Source: Agelaius tricolor
Taxonomy: Eukaryota; Chordata; Aves; Passeriformes; Icteridae
Direction: 5' to 3'
DNA: 64,000 bases
NCBI GenBank assembly: GCA_023055355.1
Contig: JALJCS010000022.1
Span: 6,061,001-6,125,000 of the forward strand
Shown: one piece after another, positions 46,864 to 59,200 of the stretch
Position numbering within the stretch: position 1 is the stretch's first letter
Layout of the letters: each line of letters starts with the position of its first letter
Made by a program: the position numbers and the translations under genes
The notes under the pieces: generated by a model
Databases searched by the model: none
Seen by the model: only the letters and a program-made list of their open reading frames with translations
What the model was told of the DNA's origin: nothing

Positions 46864-48617
46864 AGGAGAAGAGGCCCATGACTCTCTATGTTTCTGTGGG
46901 GTTCTTACTGGTTGGAAATTATGTGTCAGTGGAACTGAGGCAGCTCATGGAGGTAGCTGCTGCTTCTGCCTACTTTCCCAAGTTTTCCAGCCATGTTAAG
47001 AAGAAATGTATCTAGTCTTTGAAAAGGGTGGAGGGAAGCAGATGTGGTCATAGGAGCCAGCAAAACATCTACTGAGACCATCCAGTTCTCAGTCTTGTAT
47101 TTTGTGAATCATTAAATGGTACCTTCCAATACAAACTAGGATACCTCATTTTCAGTCTTCAGTATTTCAAGTGCCTCTAGCATTGAGTGTAAAGATGTAG
47201 AGAGAGGAGTTACTCATCTGCTTTGTGACTAAAATCCCAAAGGACCGAGGGCTAAGGGATGGTAAGCGCCCATTTCAGTTGTGTTCCCACTGCAGACCAC
47301 AGAAAGCTGCAGTTGCTGTACACAGATGTCTGGTGTGTGCCCAGTGGTGGGAAGAGCTGAGGGACTTTGTGTCTGCAGCCTTTTGCTGTGACTGTGAGTT
47401 GAAATGCAGCTCCCTTTGCACAGAAAAGGCAGTGAGAGGGACTTTCTTTATTTGCCTGGACTGGGGTGAATTCTGTGTTGCCATGATTTTGCTTTTCTGT
47501 GATTCCTGTCCTAGTGAACCCTATCTTGCTGCTCACTGACATTTCCTTGAATGCAACTGTTACAGCCAGAACAAAAGGTGAATACTCAGAGATGTTTTTG
47601 GAAGCTGGTTGCAAAGGCCAGGTTAATGGTTACTTGTGTGCTAACACAGACTCTGACCCACATGGTGCAGCCAGAGCAGTGCAGAGCACGGCTGTCATCT
47701 GCTCACACAGCACAGGATGGCACAACACAGAGACGACCTGCAGTAGTGCTGTCTCCTCACTGCCTCATCTCTCATTAGCAGCAGCCTCTACAGCCAGAGA
47801 TGCTTCTTTGGAAACTTAAAAAGTGAGCGTGAATGCTGTTCAAAAGCCTGCTTGTTAGAAGACTAGAAATGAGTGGCAGCCTGAGCCAGAGAGATATAGA
47901 AGACTTTAAATACATATATATGAATCATATATGCCAGCTTATAAACCAGGGTGTATAGAAAATGACCTTTCTCTTTCATCACTGCAGAGTAAACAAACTG
48001 CAGAATTTGCTCCATCCATGTGTACTTGTCCCCTCTGTGCTGTCTGTCACAATGTCACACACTGCAGCTGCATTTGGCAGCTTGACTCCCTCCCTCCTGT
48101 TCCTTCTGTCCTGTCAGCCAGCACAGCAGGGTACCCATTCCTCTATCCTCCCTGTTTCTTCACCAAAAATATGATCCAGTCCATTCAGGTGCAGGGGTGA
48201 GTCCTGATCAGTTGGGCAGAGGCAGGGTAGATCAAAACACATAGGAACACCTTGTAGGAGAGCTGTCAAGGCAGTCCCAGTTTTACTGGGACAGACAGTA
48301 CATCTGCCTCAGATACAGAGGTTTAGGTGGCTGGATGCTTATCTGGAAAGGCAGACATCCTGCTCTTGGGGGAAGAAAAAAAAGTTATGGCCAAGGAGAG
48401 AGAGAACAATGTAAAGGTCTACCATAAAAAAGGCTTGAATAGAGCGCTTAGACCTGGTCTAATACATGTTCAGGTATCAAGATTTGAGGTCACATTCAAT
48501 GTCAACACATTTCCACAGTCTTTTTTGAGGATGTATCTGCTCCAGCTTGAAGAAATCCCTCAAGAGTAGGTATGGTTCTCCATTTGTATTCCCCAGTGTT
48601 GGGGCAATTTCAGATTG
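45541..48617. other. Non-coding DNA, no gene recognised
   Basis: The flank of the CpG island carries a T run (45706-45715) and then returns to unique AT-rich DNA. Frames at 47.2-47.8 kb overlap on both strands and match nothing known. A long poly(A) run is listed separately. Confidence 0.6.
46827..46861. repeat. Poly(A) run of 35
   Basis: An uninterrupted run of 35 A is the longest homopolymer in the window. No AATAAA lies just upstream and the upstream 200 bp resembles no mRNA 3' end I know, so its origin (slippage or retrotransposition tail) is undecided. Confidence 0.95.
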
Positions 48618-48724
48618 TGTGCTGGGGCATGTTGCCTAGACTGTGCTTTTGCCAAGCAAGGTTGGACCAGGTCCTTAATATCCCCTTCCACCATGGTATT
48701 TATGATTCTATGATTTTGTGATTT
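48618..48724 (+). mobile_element. CR1 LINE 3' end, plus strand
   Basis: The segment ends in the CR1 tail ATTCTATGATTTTGTGATT (48706-48724), an eroded (ATTCTATG)n. Just upstream lies GGTTGGACCAGGTCC (48660-48674), the conserved CR1 stem region, followed by a TCCCTTCCA-like word (48681-48690). Similarity fades above 48618. It is a short 5'-truncated copy with no coding part, as is usual for avian CR1. Confidence 0.85.
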
Positions 48725-51476
48725 GTTAGCTAAATTGCACAAAAAGTTAATGTTCTCAAGGCTGAGGATCTACATTTAGTTTTTCCTTGAGGTAAGCAAT
48801 CTCCATCAGAAAATATATGGTTTTCACTCACAGAAGCAAACAAACATTCTACATGAAACTGATGCATAAAATAAGCAAAGAAAGCACCCTCCTGTGAGTA
48901 CAGCAGCCTGCTAGAAGTCCTGAGTAAGCAGCATTAGAAATCTATTACTTCATGGAGGCTGGAAATGGTTTGCTTAATATTTTTAGCCCAGTTGACAGTT
49001 TTGCTAACCTCTCTCCCTTTAGAACATTTTTCATGTAAATATTTTTCAGCAGTAAGTATAGAGAAGCAGAGTGGTGAAGGAGCAGGGAAATGTAAGAGGA
49101 GCACATGAAACTGGCAATGCAGGAACTGAGACCTATGAAATACCAACTCTGCAGCCTGATCTCCACCTGCTCTCTAGTGGATGTCTGCATGGGGAAACTT
49201 CAAAATTCCCCTGCCTACAAATAAATCTGATCTCCTCTGGGCTGCACACACATGCTTCATACACACTGCCAGCACACAGCCCACCTCAGGGCATCCAGCT
49301 GGGAGCCCTGGCCCCTCAACATAGCAGCTCTGATCCCTAAACATGAGTAAGAGGAGCCCATGTGTTGTAGACAGGCACCTCGGTGGTGCCTCTGAGCACC
49401 AGATCCATGGTGCCTTTTGTGTCCAACTCCAAAAGACTCAGGTGCCACTCAGGATAACTGGCTTCATTTCAGTGTAACACTGAGATCTAGCCATGAAATA
49501 GGAGTGTGAGCTCTTTATTTGTTCTTTACTGCTGATTTCAGGCATTCACTGAGGGATAACCATCCCAGAAGATGATAGGCAGTTATTTAATCAGGCTTTT
49601 TCTCATTGCTCCAAAAGAGATTTTTTTCCTGTAAGTTTCCAGATAAAGGTGAAACTATGGCCACTGAGAATTACAGATCACAGAAAGGTCAGGCTGCAGG
49701 AACACTCCCACCTGCATGCCCTGAATCCTACACAAAGTATTCCCTGAGCCTAAAAAGCAGGAATAAGGGTAAAGACTCATGGTAATGGACATTCTGAACA
49801 TATACTAAACCACCAGGCATTAAGGGAGGTTTAGGTGATGGGACTGGGGAAAAGCATAATCTGTGAGGAAGTGATGTCATAACTGGAAAAGCCATCCCTT
49901 TCCTTTGTGCTGAGGAGCAGCCTTGCAGGAGATCAATGCTGGAAGGGCTGTGCCAGGAGGCTGCAATGCCCCTCCTATGAAACATCTCTGAGATCCTGCT
50001 AGAGAACATTCCAGCTAGGACAAGGGACAGACTGATGAAGATCACCTGAGGTTGTGTGATATTTGCTGTTTTCTGGCAGATTGGGTTGTTGGATGATTCA
50101 GCTATGTGCAAACCTCTCTCTCCTCCCTGCTGTAACATCAAATTACCTTCACTTCTCCTCTCTGCCTTCCTGTGCTGCTTATTTGGATGGAGGTTAGGTG
50201 ACCTGGCATCCTTTATTCATGAAAGGAGCCCTGTAATATATGTACATTTGTTCTGTGTTCATGGGGTTAATTTATTTTTGGCAAAAAGTGCAGAGAAGCA
50301 GCCCTGAAGATAGAAATCCTGTATTTTCCTTCCCAGAAACAGTGTTGTCCATGCTGCAGTGGTTGTCCTGCAGAATTTCTCCTGCCTCATCTTGAACTCC
50401 ACAGGGAATTTCAGCTGCTTGTACAGTCCTTGGCCTTGCTGAGATCAGGATAACAGCACCAGCCTGTTATGCTAGCCTGGTAGGTTTTACAGCTTCCCCT
50501 ACCTCCTCCAAGCTATAAATTGGATTGGGGGAACCAAATTTTTTTTCCCTGGGGAACCTCAGAGAATCACAGCTGGTGACTGATATCATCCCCTTCTCAC
50601 TACCCAGCTGTAACTCATGGGCAGAAGATTTGTTGTCTTCAGCAATTAAGTGGTGGTTTAAAAACTGGTTATCTGTCCCTCTTATAGCAGGAGGTGTCTC
50701 TTTAATTGTGAAATTTAACACCACCAGAAAACTCCTGTTTGTCCCACATGAGCTATTATGGAACTTTTGAGAAAGAAGCTGAATTTGTCACTGGGGAATA
50801 ATAACTCTTATTTATAGAGTAGCCCATGCATGAAATCCTCTGGGCAACTAACAAAATAAAGTCTGGCTTTAAAAAAAAACAAGTAAAGTCTGAAAAAATA
50901 TCTCCATGTAGTCCAATAAATGCCAAGTGGGGTGAAACAGTTTCTTAATGTTTTTAGACCAAACATGGTCAGCTGTAAATGAGTGTCAAATGGATTTTTA
51001 ACAGACATTTTCTGGAGTTGCTTGCCTATCCTCTTCCAAACAGTTGGTAGCTGTGTGGGATGATCAGAAAATGAAGAGAGAATACAGCTGAAGAGGTGAT
51101 GATGTCTTGACCTTCAGCTCATCAGAGCACCCCTTCTGTCTCTCAGCAACTTTCATCTAAAACTACTGGAAAAAACTAATACAGAGATGGCTCTGCTGAA
51201 CACCAAGTGACATTAATTTTACCCTCAGATGTGGCAAATTAGGAGAAAAGGCCACCTGTTTAAAGTATTTCTGGGTTAAGTCTTGAGATCCCACTCCAAG
51301 GGAGGAAATTTGGGGTTTTCCCCTCAGTTCATGTGAGCAGGGCTGTGCCCATTCTCTCAAGGGGCTGAAGTCACGAGGGGGTCTGAGGACTGCGGGGCCA
51401 CCCTTGAGGATCTGCTGGTCCCCAGGGTCAAGGGTGGGTGTCACTGAGCATTACACAGAGACAGCACTGGGGAAAA

Positions 51477-51514
51477 AGTGTGAGAAAGGACAGTAAGTGT
51501 GAGAAAGGACAGTA
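51477..51514. repeat. 19-bp tandem duplication
   Basis: AGTGTGAGAAAGGACAGTA occurs twice without mismatch (51477-51495, 51496-51514). Confidence 0.95.
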
Positions 51515-54390
51515 ATATCCAATATTCCTTTTTATCCCTGGCTGGAATACATGTGAAGATCCAGATCTGGGGAGCAGAGCCAGAGGTGCTCTCCATGTCA
51601 AGGTTCTCAGGCCTACTTGCTTTTTAAGGAGAATAAGAATGAATTCAGGATGCTATCAAAAACCAGATGATAATTTATGCAGGTACAATGCCTCTCTTAA
51701 TATCTTCCTTCCAACCACATTTCCTGTATGTTGCAGCTTTTATTTTAATTATTGCATTCCAAATGACTTGCCTTTCAGTCAGCAAGACCGAAAGATCTTG
51801 AAAGACCCCAGAAGTAATTTATGAGCAATTATCTGATTTTCATTTTTAGCAGGCTGTACTGTTTCGGTTTCTGTCACCTTGGAATATTCTTCACTGCAGT
51901 GTAGATAATTTAACTAATAGGAGGGACACCCATTTAAAAGGGGGCTTTCTAATGACAGGCCCTGCTGAGCCTGCTGACACTGGTGCTGGTAGTTGGAATT
52001 ATTATGGTGATTCTCAGCATTTTCATTAATCTCTTCTGCATTCTCTGGGGTTTTTGAGTTGAAATTTGCCAGGCAAGGTCTTAGCAAAGTAACAACTTTT
52101 ATTCTCTTTCCTTAGGGCCTTTTTTCCTATTGTGGGAGTCTATTAAATAAGTTAAAAGTAGTTCACGAAACTACAAATGAAGATGGTGACAACAGGCTGA
52201 AGGCATACATGGGGAGAGCAATGACTGTCTGCTGGAGCAGTGAATTCTCCCGTTCTCATACTCTTGTCCTGAACATCTGGGTCGAGGAGGGTGATGGAGG
52301 GGCAGTGTGTTGGGAGGGAGGAATGAAATGCATGCCAAGAGCCCTGTGAGGGCTGGCAGGACACGCAGAGCTGGATGCAGAGCACTCACCTTCCCTCTCT
52401 GCTTGGCCAGGCACAGCTGAGGTGTCCTCCAGCAAGTGTTGGGGGGTGAGGCAAGATTGTCCATGGGGCAGCACAGTCACATCCATTGTTCATGCTCTCT
52501 GTCCACCAAGTGGCCACTAAGTGCAGGAAATTGTCTGGTCTGACAGTGTTTGACTAGCCCTGAGAGGACAGGGAGCTCATGGAAGAGCTGGTGGGACCAA
52601 AGCTCTTGCATTCCTGAAGCACAATGGCTCCAAAAGGTTCCCTCTTGGACAGAGAGCCCCACAGAGGTGGTGGAACCCTCATATCTCTTGTCATCACATC
52701 ACCAGCTGGGCAGAGGGTGCCCACAGCTCTTGCAAACCAAGTTAACCAAAGATGCCCTGGCAAAATGAGCATTTGCTCATGCTGGTCACTAACAGAAATA
52801 ATCTGTTTTCATCCTCATTGTGTTAAATTTGCTTATTGAGACTCCTGGTGATTCAGAAAACAAAAAAATTCCACTTTTTTCCTGTACAGCATTGACTGCA
52901 GGAGGTCCCATTTTTGTGTGGAGCATTTGGGCGCTACCACAATCCAAATCACAAATAACATTTTTGTGTTTATCTTGTTTTCCCTTTGATCTTTCCCACA
53001 CTGTGATTGCTGATAGATTCAGCTTGCTTAGAAACAAATATTTGTTGCAGCTATGCTCCTCCATAAATAGAAATTGTATACTTTTAATTTTTTTTTTAAG
53101 TAGTATCTGGAAGCAAAAGGGAAGGAAATCACAAGCATTTAGAAGGGCACAGGATGTAGGCATGTGTCCCATGTCTGCACTAGTGCCAAGCTGAGCACAA
53201 ATACCACTGCTGTTCTCAGCAAACATCAGAGCCTTTAGACATTTAAACATTCAGCATGCAGAGGAAGAAAAGGCATGGCAGCTACAGCTAACTGGGAGGT
53301 TTTGTTTTATTTCTCTCTCTGTTCCTCTTGAACACACTTAGAGGGGATGGCTCAGAGGATTCAAACTTCCTTGCTTGCTTGTAGGGGAAAAAAAAATCAT
53401 CCCTGCTTTGGGAACCCAACTTCTCTACCCAAGTAGGAAGTCACAGATGTAACACATCAGTAGGTAAGAGGAATGCTCACCTTGCCCCCACCCTGGCACA
53501 TCAGAAGTGAAACCTAGGTCAAATCTTTTCATGTGTTGCTCATAGTTTCTTTAAAATAGTGTTTCCACTGATGCACACCAACGTGATGAAGATTTTTTTT
53601 CATGTATTATTAATGCATTTCTTTGTACCATGTTCCCAAAAAAAAAAAAAAGTTTTGATTTATTCTACACCTTAAACCCAATGTGACAAACTAGTGAGAT
53701 GGCAGCAGGCTGCCTCTTTCTTTCTCCAAGATTTGAAAACTGAACTTAAAAGTCTGGAATTATACTCAGATGCATTCCACTCTTGTAATATTAACATTTT
53801 TTTTATTACCTGAACTATTTTCCCTGTCTCCCTTGACTCCCACAGCAGGGACTCTCATATTATTTCCTGCAGTGTTCCACCCCCACTTTCAGAGACCTGG
53901 ATTTGAGGAGCTGCCCTACCGTTTATCAAAGCTTTTCCCTTGGTCATCAGAGAGAGTCTTGTCTGGTTTGGGCTCTATGAAATTGTCTGCTTCTACTTTT
54001 TTCCTTGCTTTTTCTTCCTCTTCTTTGTATCGAGTTATCTGTTCACAGCTGAGTAATCTCAGTAGAACTGCGGGGATGGAGATCTTCTTGCCTCACGTCA
54101 AAGATACAGAACCTTTTTCAGCTGAGCCAGGCATTGGCAATACAGACAGGTATTTATAAGTGCTCACACAAAGTAGGCATGAGGTGTCCTCTGTGGCAAT
54201 TCCTGTGCAATATTGTATTGATCATATATACCTCTGACCTCCTCTCCTGCCCTCTGACCCTGCAGTTCACCTCCAGCAAGACTAACTGCTTTCTGTCTTC
54301 TTTACTGCTCGGTGCCTCTCAAGCAGCAACCATCTTTCAGGGAAAAACAAAAGAAAAGAAAATGAAACTCAAACAACATGCTCAAATCAG

Positions 54391-54414
54391 AAAAAAAAAG
54401 AAAAAAAAGAAAGG
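54391..54414. repeat. A-rich tract
   Basis: A runs of 9 and 8 are separated by single G, followed by AAAGG. It creates the Lys-run in a plus-strand chance frame. Confidence 0.85.
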
Positions 54415-55899
54415 TCATTGCTTCTTTTCTTCAAGATGTAGGATTTTCTCCCAAACCAGGGCTGTAAAATATATAATATCCATTCCTAGCTGAGCTGATA
54501 TATTTAAATCTCAATGGATTGTAAAACACATTAAATCATCACTATATTTATCCCACATAGATTTGGAAAGCATTTGTTTGACAAGAGAGAAAAAAATATT
54601 AAGATTTAGGTAGGTTGTGAGATAATAGATTTAAAATTGCCAGTATTATTGTACAGAGAAAAATCACAGATCATTTCCCAGTGAAAGCAATGCTACTAAA
54701 TTTGTAGACAGTGTCCATCATCAGTAAATATTTTAAGGGTATGATATTAGTTTAAGTGATCCAACTGCAGAGTGGTGTGATATGACTCTAAGCAAACATT
54801 TTTGTTAAACTTGCTTGGGGGCTAAATTCTTTGTGAGCTTTCAGCTCTCCTGTTGGTGATCTTTTCTTCACAAAGCAAAGCCCCTTCCCTGCCTGTGCTT
54901 TACTTCTGAAGCTCTTTAAAACCATTTCTCCCTGCAAGCCTTTCTGTGGTGCAGGGATGGATTTCACACAGGTGGAAATTTTCGGTTGTCCCTAATCTCT
55001 GTCCATTTGTGTGACAGTCCCCTGTGTGGGAGCTTCTCAGAATAGAAATGAGTCTCTCCTTCCTGAGAGTTTGGAAATCATCTAGCCCAAATCAGCACCT
55101 GTGATAAAGATGCTGACACCAGTGTTGCAGATGGCTATTATTTATTTATGTTCTTGTAACAAGGTAATGGAGTGCCCTCACCTAATATTAATAGAAATAT
55201 CTTTTTACACCAACTATATATATATAAGAGTACACATAATTGGAACACTATAAACTTCACTAATTAGGTCCTCTAATATTTTCTTGAACAGAAATTGAAA
55301 TCTCCTTTATCTCTATTTGTTTTTCAGTTATTTGGGGAAAGAAAAGAATTCTTCCCCAAATATAATTGTCACATTTACTTAAAAAAAAAAAAATAGAGAG
55401 AAAAGACCCCTCTTCTGCTGTGTTTTTATGTTGCAGCCCTTTCCGAGCCTGGGCACTTGTGGGGAAGCTAACCACTTTCTGTGGCTACTCTAGATCACAA
55501 CTGCAATCACAAAGCACTGATGTTTGCTTGAGATCCTGAGATATATGCAGAAAGCAAGTTTGGAATGCTAAATGGAATACAAAGAAACAAAATCTCATTC
55601 TAAGAGCAACACTCGATCTGCTAACCTGACACTGAGAAGGAAACTCACATGAGGTATATATACCAAACCAAGATTTACCAGCCTGGCTCTCTTACCAGAG
55701 GGTTGAAGGAAAGCATTTTGCTCATGGTTACAAAATACAAAATCTGCAAGGTATTAGAGCACATTTTGTAAGCATAAAAAGTGGATAAATCTATAGAATA
55801 ATTTATACATACTTTTCCCCCCTTCTTTTTTCTGACTGCATAACTCTGCCCATACTGTGCTGAAAAAAGGGTTTTCACAGATTTGTGATGCTAACTGTT

Positions 55900-56230
55900 G
55901 AATCTATATTTATGAGTTTCCATGATGTTTCTGTAATAATAAGATTATTAACGTCCTTTTTACTTAGTATGAGGCACTAAGGCAATCAATGCATGAAGCT
56001 CACCCGCCTGTAACAGTGGCTGGTTCATTAGCCAGGGACTGCTGTAAAGACTGGGGTGAACATTATGGAATCTGCATTTATTTTTAGCAGGAACTCGATA
56101 TTCTGTGCAAATCCAGCATGAGAAAGGGGAGTGGATTTCTCCCTGGCAAAGAATCCTTTCCAGAATGGCCTCGTTCAAACACTTTGTATCTATTCTTTCT
56201 AGTCCTGCAGCCTAAGGTGCTGGTGAAAAA
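55900..56230. promoter_or_regulatory. Possible conserved regulatory block
   Basis: AT-leaning, repeat-free DNA retains CpGs (TTAACGTCC near 55949, CACCCGCCTG near 56002, AACTCGATATTC near 56093, CCTCGTTC near 56169) and has TTAG/CATTAG-type words. The composition resembles the blocks at 6-12 kb but the motif density is lower. Weak call. Confidence 0.28.
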
Positions 56231-59200
56231 GCATGAAAAGCACAGAGAGGGTTTTTTGGTGAAACTGGTCCTCTGTTTTGAGTGATATCTGTGAAGTGTG
56301 GTTCTACCAACAGCTGTGCCCATTGAATGCTTTGTCTGGTTCCCATTTTTGGCAATTAGCTCACCAGAACATCATGTTGGGCTCTTTCAAAAGCCTCACA
56401 CAATCTTCAGACTTACCTTGCTCGTGTTGAATTCTGCTCTGTCCTTAGTATCTCCTATCCTTTCAAGTGAGACCAGGTTAGATGGGGAGGCAGCTCCCAA
56501 AGCTTGGATCTCACACCCCTTTAAGAATCCCCCTACCTTGGTGGCACTCAGATCCCTTGGTGGGCATGGAGTGGCCTCACCCTCAATGTGTGGTCACAAA
56601 GGCCCTGATTCAGCACTGGAATCCCACCCTGTCACTGCATGGGACAGCCCCACACCAATGGCACAGTGCTGAAAACGTTGCTTTGACAGGAACAGCTTGT
56701 GAACATTTTCAGGTCTTAAACTTTAATTAATCAGATTGGAAGTCCACTTGATCAACTGAGGAGCTTGCAACAGCATGTGAAAGTGACAGCTATGGAAAAC
56801 GCCATCATTAGGAGCATCTCCATAGTGTCTGTGGCTCTCCATCAGCAGGCAGACATCCCAAAGCAATGCACACAGTATCTTCAAATTAATATAAAGTGTA
56901 TATGAGCGGCCTTTGTAAGTTTGCTGTATATTCAGGGGAAGCTCAAACTGAGGCTCTGACCTGAATTTGGAATTGAGTGCTCCTTTCAGTTAAGTAAAAG
57001 CTCATTTTTCATGACTAGAATCCATTTATTAGGTGAACCAAAAACCCCACAAGCAGACAGTTTTAGGATTTCAAAGTGCCTTCATACAGGTTCTAGGAAA
57101 CAACTTGCAAAACATGCAGGAATTTACACAGAGATGTTTAATAAATCAAAGAGACACTTACAACAATGAACATCACTCAGTTTAGGTGATTAGTTCTTTA
57201 CAGTCATTAGGATTGGAGACCAGAGTGTGTGGACTAGTCTCTTTTTATAGATGATTGATGGGATGAGAGAGATCAGAAACAATATTGTAGACAACAGATG
57301 AACAGAGAATATTAAAAAAGCAATGGGGGGAGGATTGAAGCCCTGCTGAAAGATTAAAGAATAGAAAGAAGTACAAATGAGCAAATCAATTATTGTGTGA
57401 AGATTTCTAGGATGCTGTTTAATTCATATTGGCCTGTTCTATATTTAGTTTCCTCACAGTTTCTTTTTTTATTGATGTTTCTTTTAGTTCCCTCTCTGGA
57501 ATCTGATTCTAAGATGCATCATTGAATCATCCTTTGAGAGGAAATGTTACAAAATGAGACCCAATCTAGCAAACATTTTCTGACATGAGCCGTCTTGCCT
57601 TAACTAAGCAAAATTCAATGATGCTGTTTCAGAGAAAATTACTCAAAGAAGCAAAAAGTTTGGAAATATGGGCCATGGAGAGGGGTAAATCTTTTTTGGG
57701 AGGGAAGGGCAGAGAAGCAAGGGGAAGGGGTAACTTCAGACTTTTCCCTTCCTCTGGAATTTAGTTGAGCAGCCAGTATATGGGGCAGGTTCCTGGAAGG
57801 ATGGACCCACAAATGTCCAGAGCAAAGGGGATTTATGTGCAGCATCTGTCTGTCAGACCCCCTTGCTGGATGCAATGCCAGGAGCTGGGCAGCTCCCCCA
57901 TGGGAACATCTGCTCAGGACCAGCTTCAGGGGCCAGGGAAAATGGGTTTCCAGCTTCTTCTCCTGCCTGAAACCTTCTTTTCCAAAGTATCCTGTACATG
58001 GTGTAAAGATCCTTCCCTCAAGGAAGGCGTTTGCTTTGGTTTTATGGGGTCCCCCCACTCAGGTGCACAAGTGAGGATGCCAGAGAGGAGAAATATTTGT
58101 GTGAGGGAGGCACCATGGTAAAGAGAAAAGGGGAAATAAATAGAAGTTTTTAAAATTATATACTGTTATAACAGACCACAGACTTTAAAATAATGTAACC
58201 ATATTGCTTTGCTGTTTTCAACATGTCACTAAAGAGCTGAGATCAGGCTGTTCAGGAATCAGTTCCACTTTATAGCACATTTGCATTAGTTTTAACAATA
58301 AATTATTCAGTTTTTCAATGCCTGGATTAGGAATTATAACATCACTGTAATTACTTTTAATGTAAACACTGATACATGCTGCCACCCATACCAGCACCTC
58401 CACATTCCAAATTTGCAGTGAAAGCTTAGGGGCCATCTAAACCTACTGTATGAGTAGGGCTGCTTTACACACAAAATATAAACTTTTTCTCAAAAGGTTC
58501 TTTTTAACAGCCAAAAGAATTCACTGATATCCTTCTTGTGAAGTATTTCATAGGAACATAGCGACTCTTGCCTCTTTTCTTCTTGCTGGAAGACTATGAT
58601 GCTTTACAGGGAGATTGTCAACCAGGATGTTCATATTACCAAGGGTTAGGAAAGGAGGAACTTGACAGCTCCTATCATGAAACATTGTCATGGTAGGCTC
58701 ATATAAAAATTTCTCAACCTTAAAAATCCTCAACTTTGGAGCCTTTGAGGAGTCTGGAGTGAGAAAACCACAGTGACTTTCCAGTGAGCTGATGCAGTTG
58801 CTGGCTCTTAAGAGAAGGCTCATTGGACACTGTCTGCATTTCCCTTTATGACCTCCAAACTCTGATTTTTCATGGTGCTGGGTCTGTCCATTCCCAGTCT
58901 GGCCCTTTGAAGGTTGTGCTGGTGGTGGGGGCAGAGACCCACTGGGCTGCAAATACCTTGCTTCCATCACTTCCACCAGGTCTGGCTCTCCGTACCCTCC
59001 ATCAGTGTATCTTTAAAGCCTGCAAGGTTTGATTGCAATGAGAACAGAAACTGGAGATTGGAAAAGGTAAAAAAAGATATTTGGTAGCTGCTTGGTCAAA
59101 AAAAGGCTAGTTAAAGAGGCCAGAGGGAAGAAGGCAAACTGTGCTGAATGCAGTGCACTAGGGGGAAGAACAGTTGTTGAAGCTTTCAGAGTAAGGTAAG

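Larger units (their letters stand above)
48725..55899. other. Non-coding DNA, no gene recognised
   Basis: This is unique DNA. The longest frames (minus 49728-50141, minus 52789-53250, plus 53770-54159) overlap frames on the other strand and show no domain features. Simple A or A/G runs lie at 53638-53651 and 54391-54414. A stretch near 55066-55095 faintly resembles a very old LINE-like word (AAATCATCTAGCCCAA) but is too short to call. Confidence 0.6.

Noticed and set aside
52789..53250. 153-codon minus-strand frame
   Set aside because: A 124-codon plus-strand frame covers the same DNA; neither shows a recognisable domain. Chance is the simplest reading.
53770..54159. 129-codon plus-strand frame rich in Leu, Phe and Ser
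   Set aside because: The hydrophobic look comes from T/C-rich DNA; there is no signal-peptide-plus-domain layout and no start context.
55066..55095. Very old LINE-like word (AAATCATCTAGCCCAA)
   Set aside because: Only about 16 bases are suggestive, too few to assign a repeat.
57639..58976. Two minus-strand frames of about 140 codons
   Set aside because: Both are overlapped by plus-strand frames and have no family resemblance or conserved motif.
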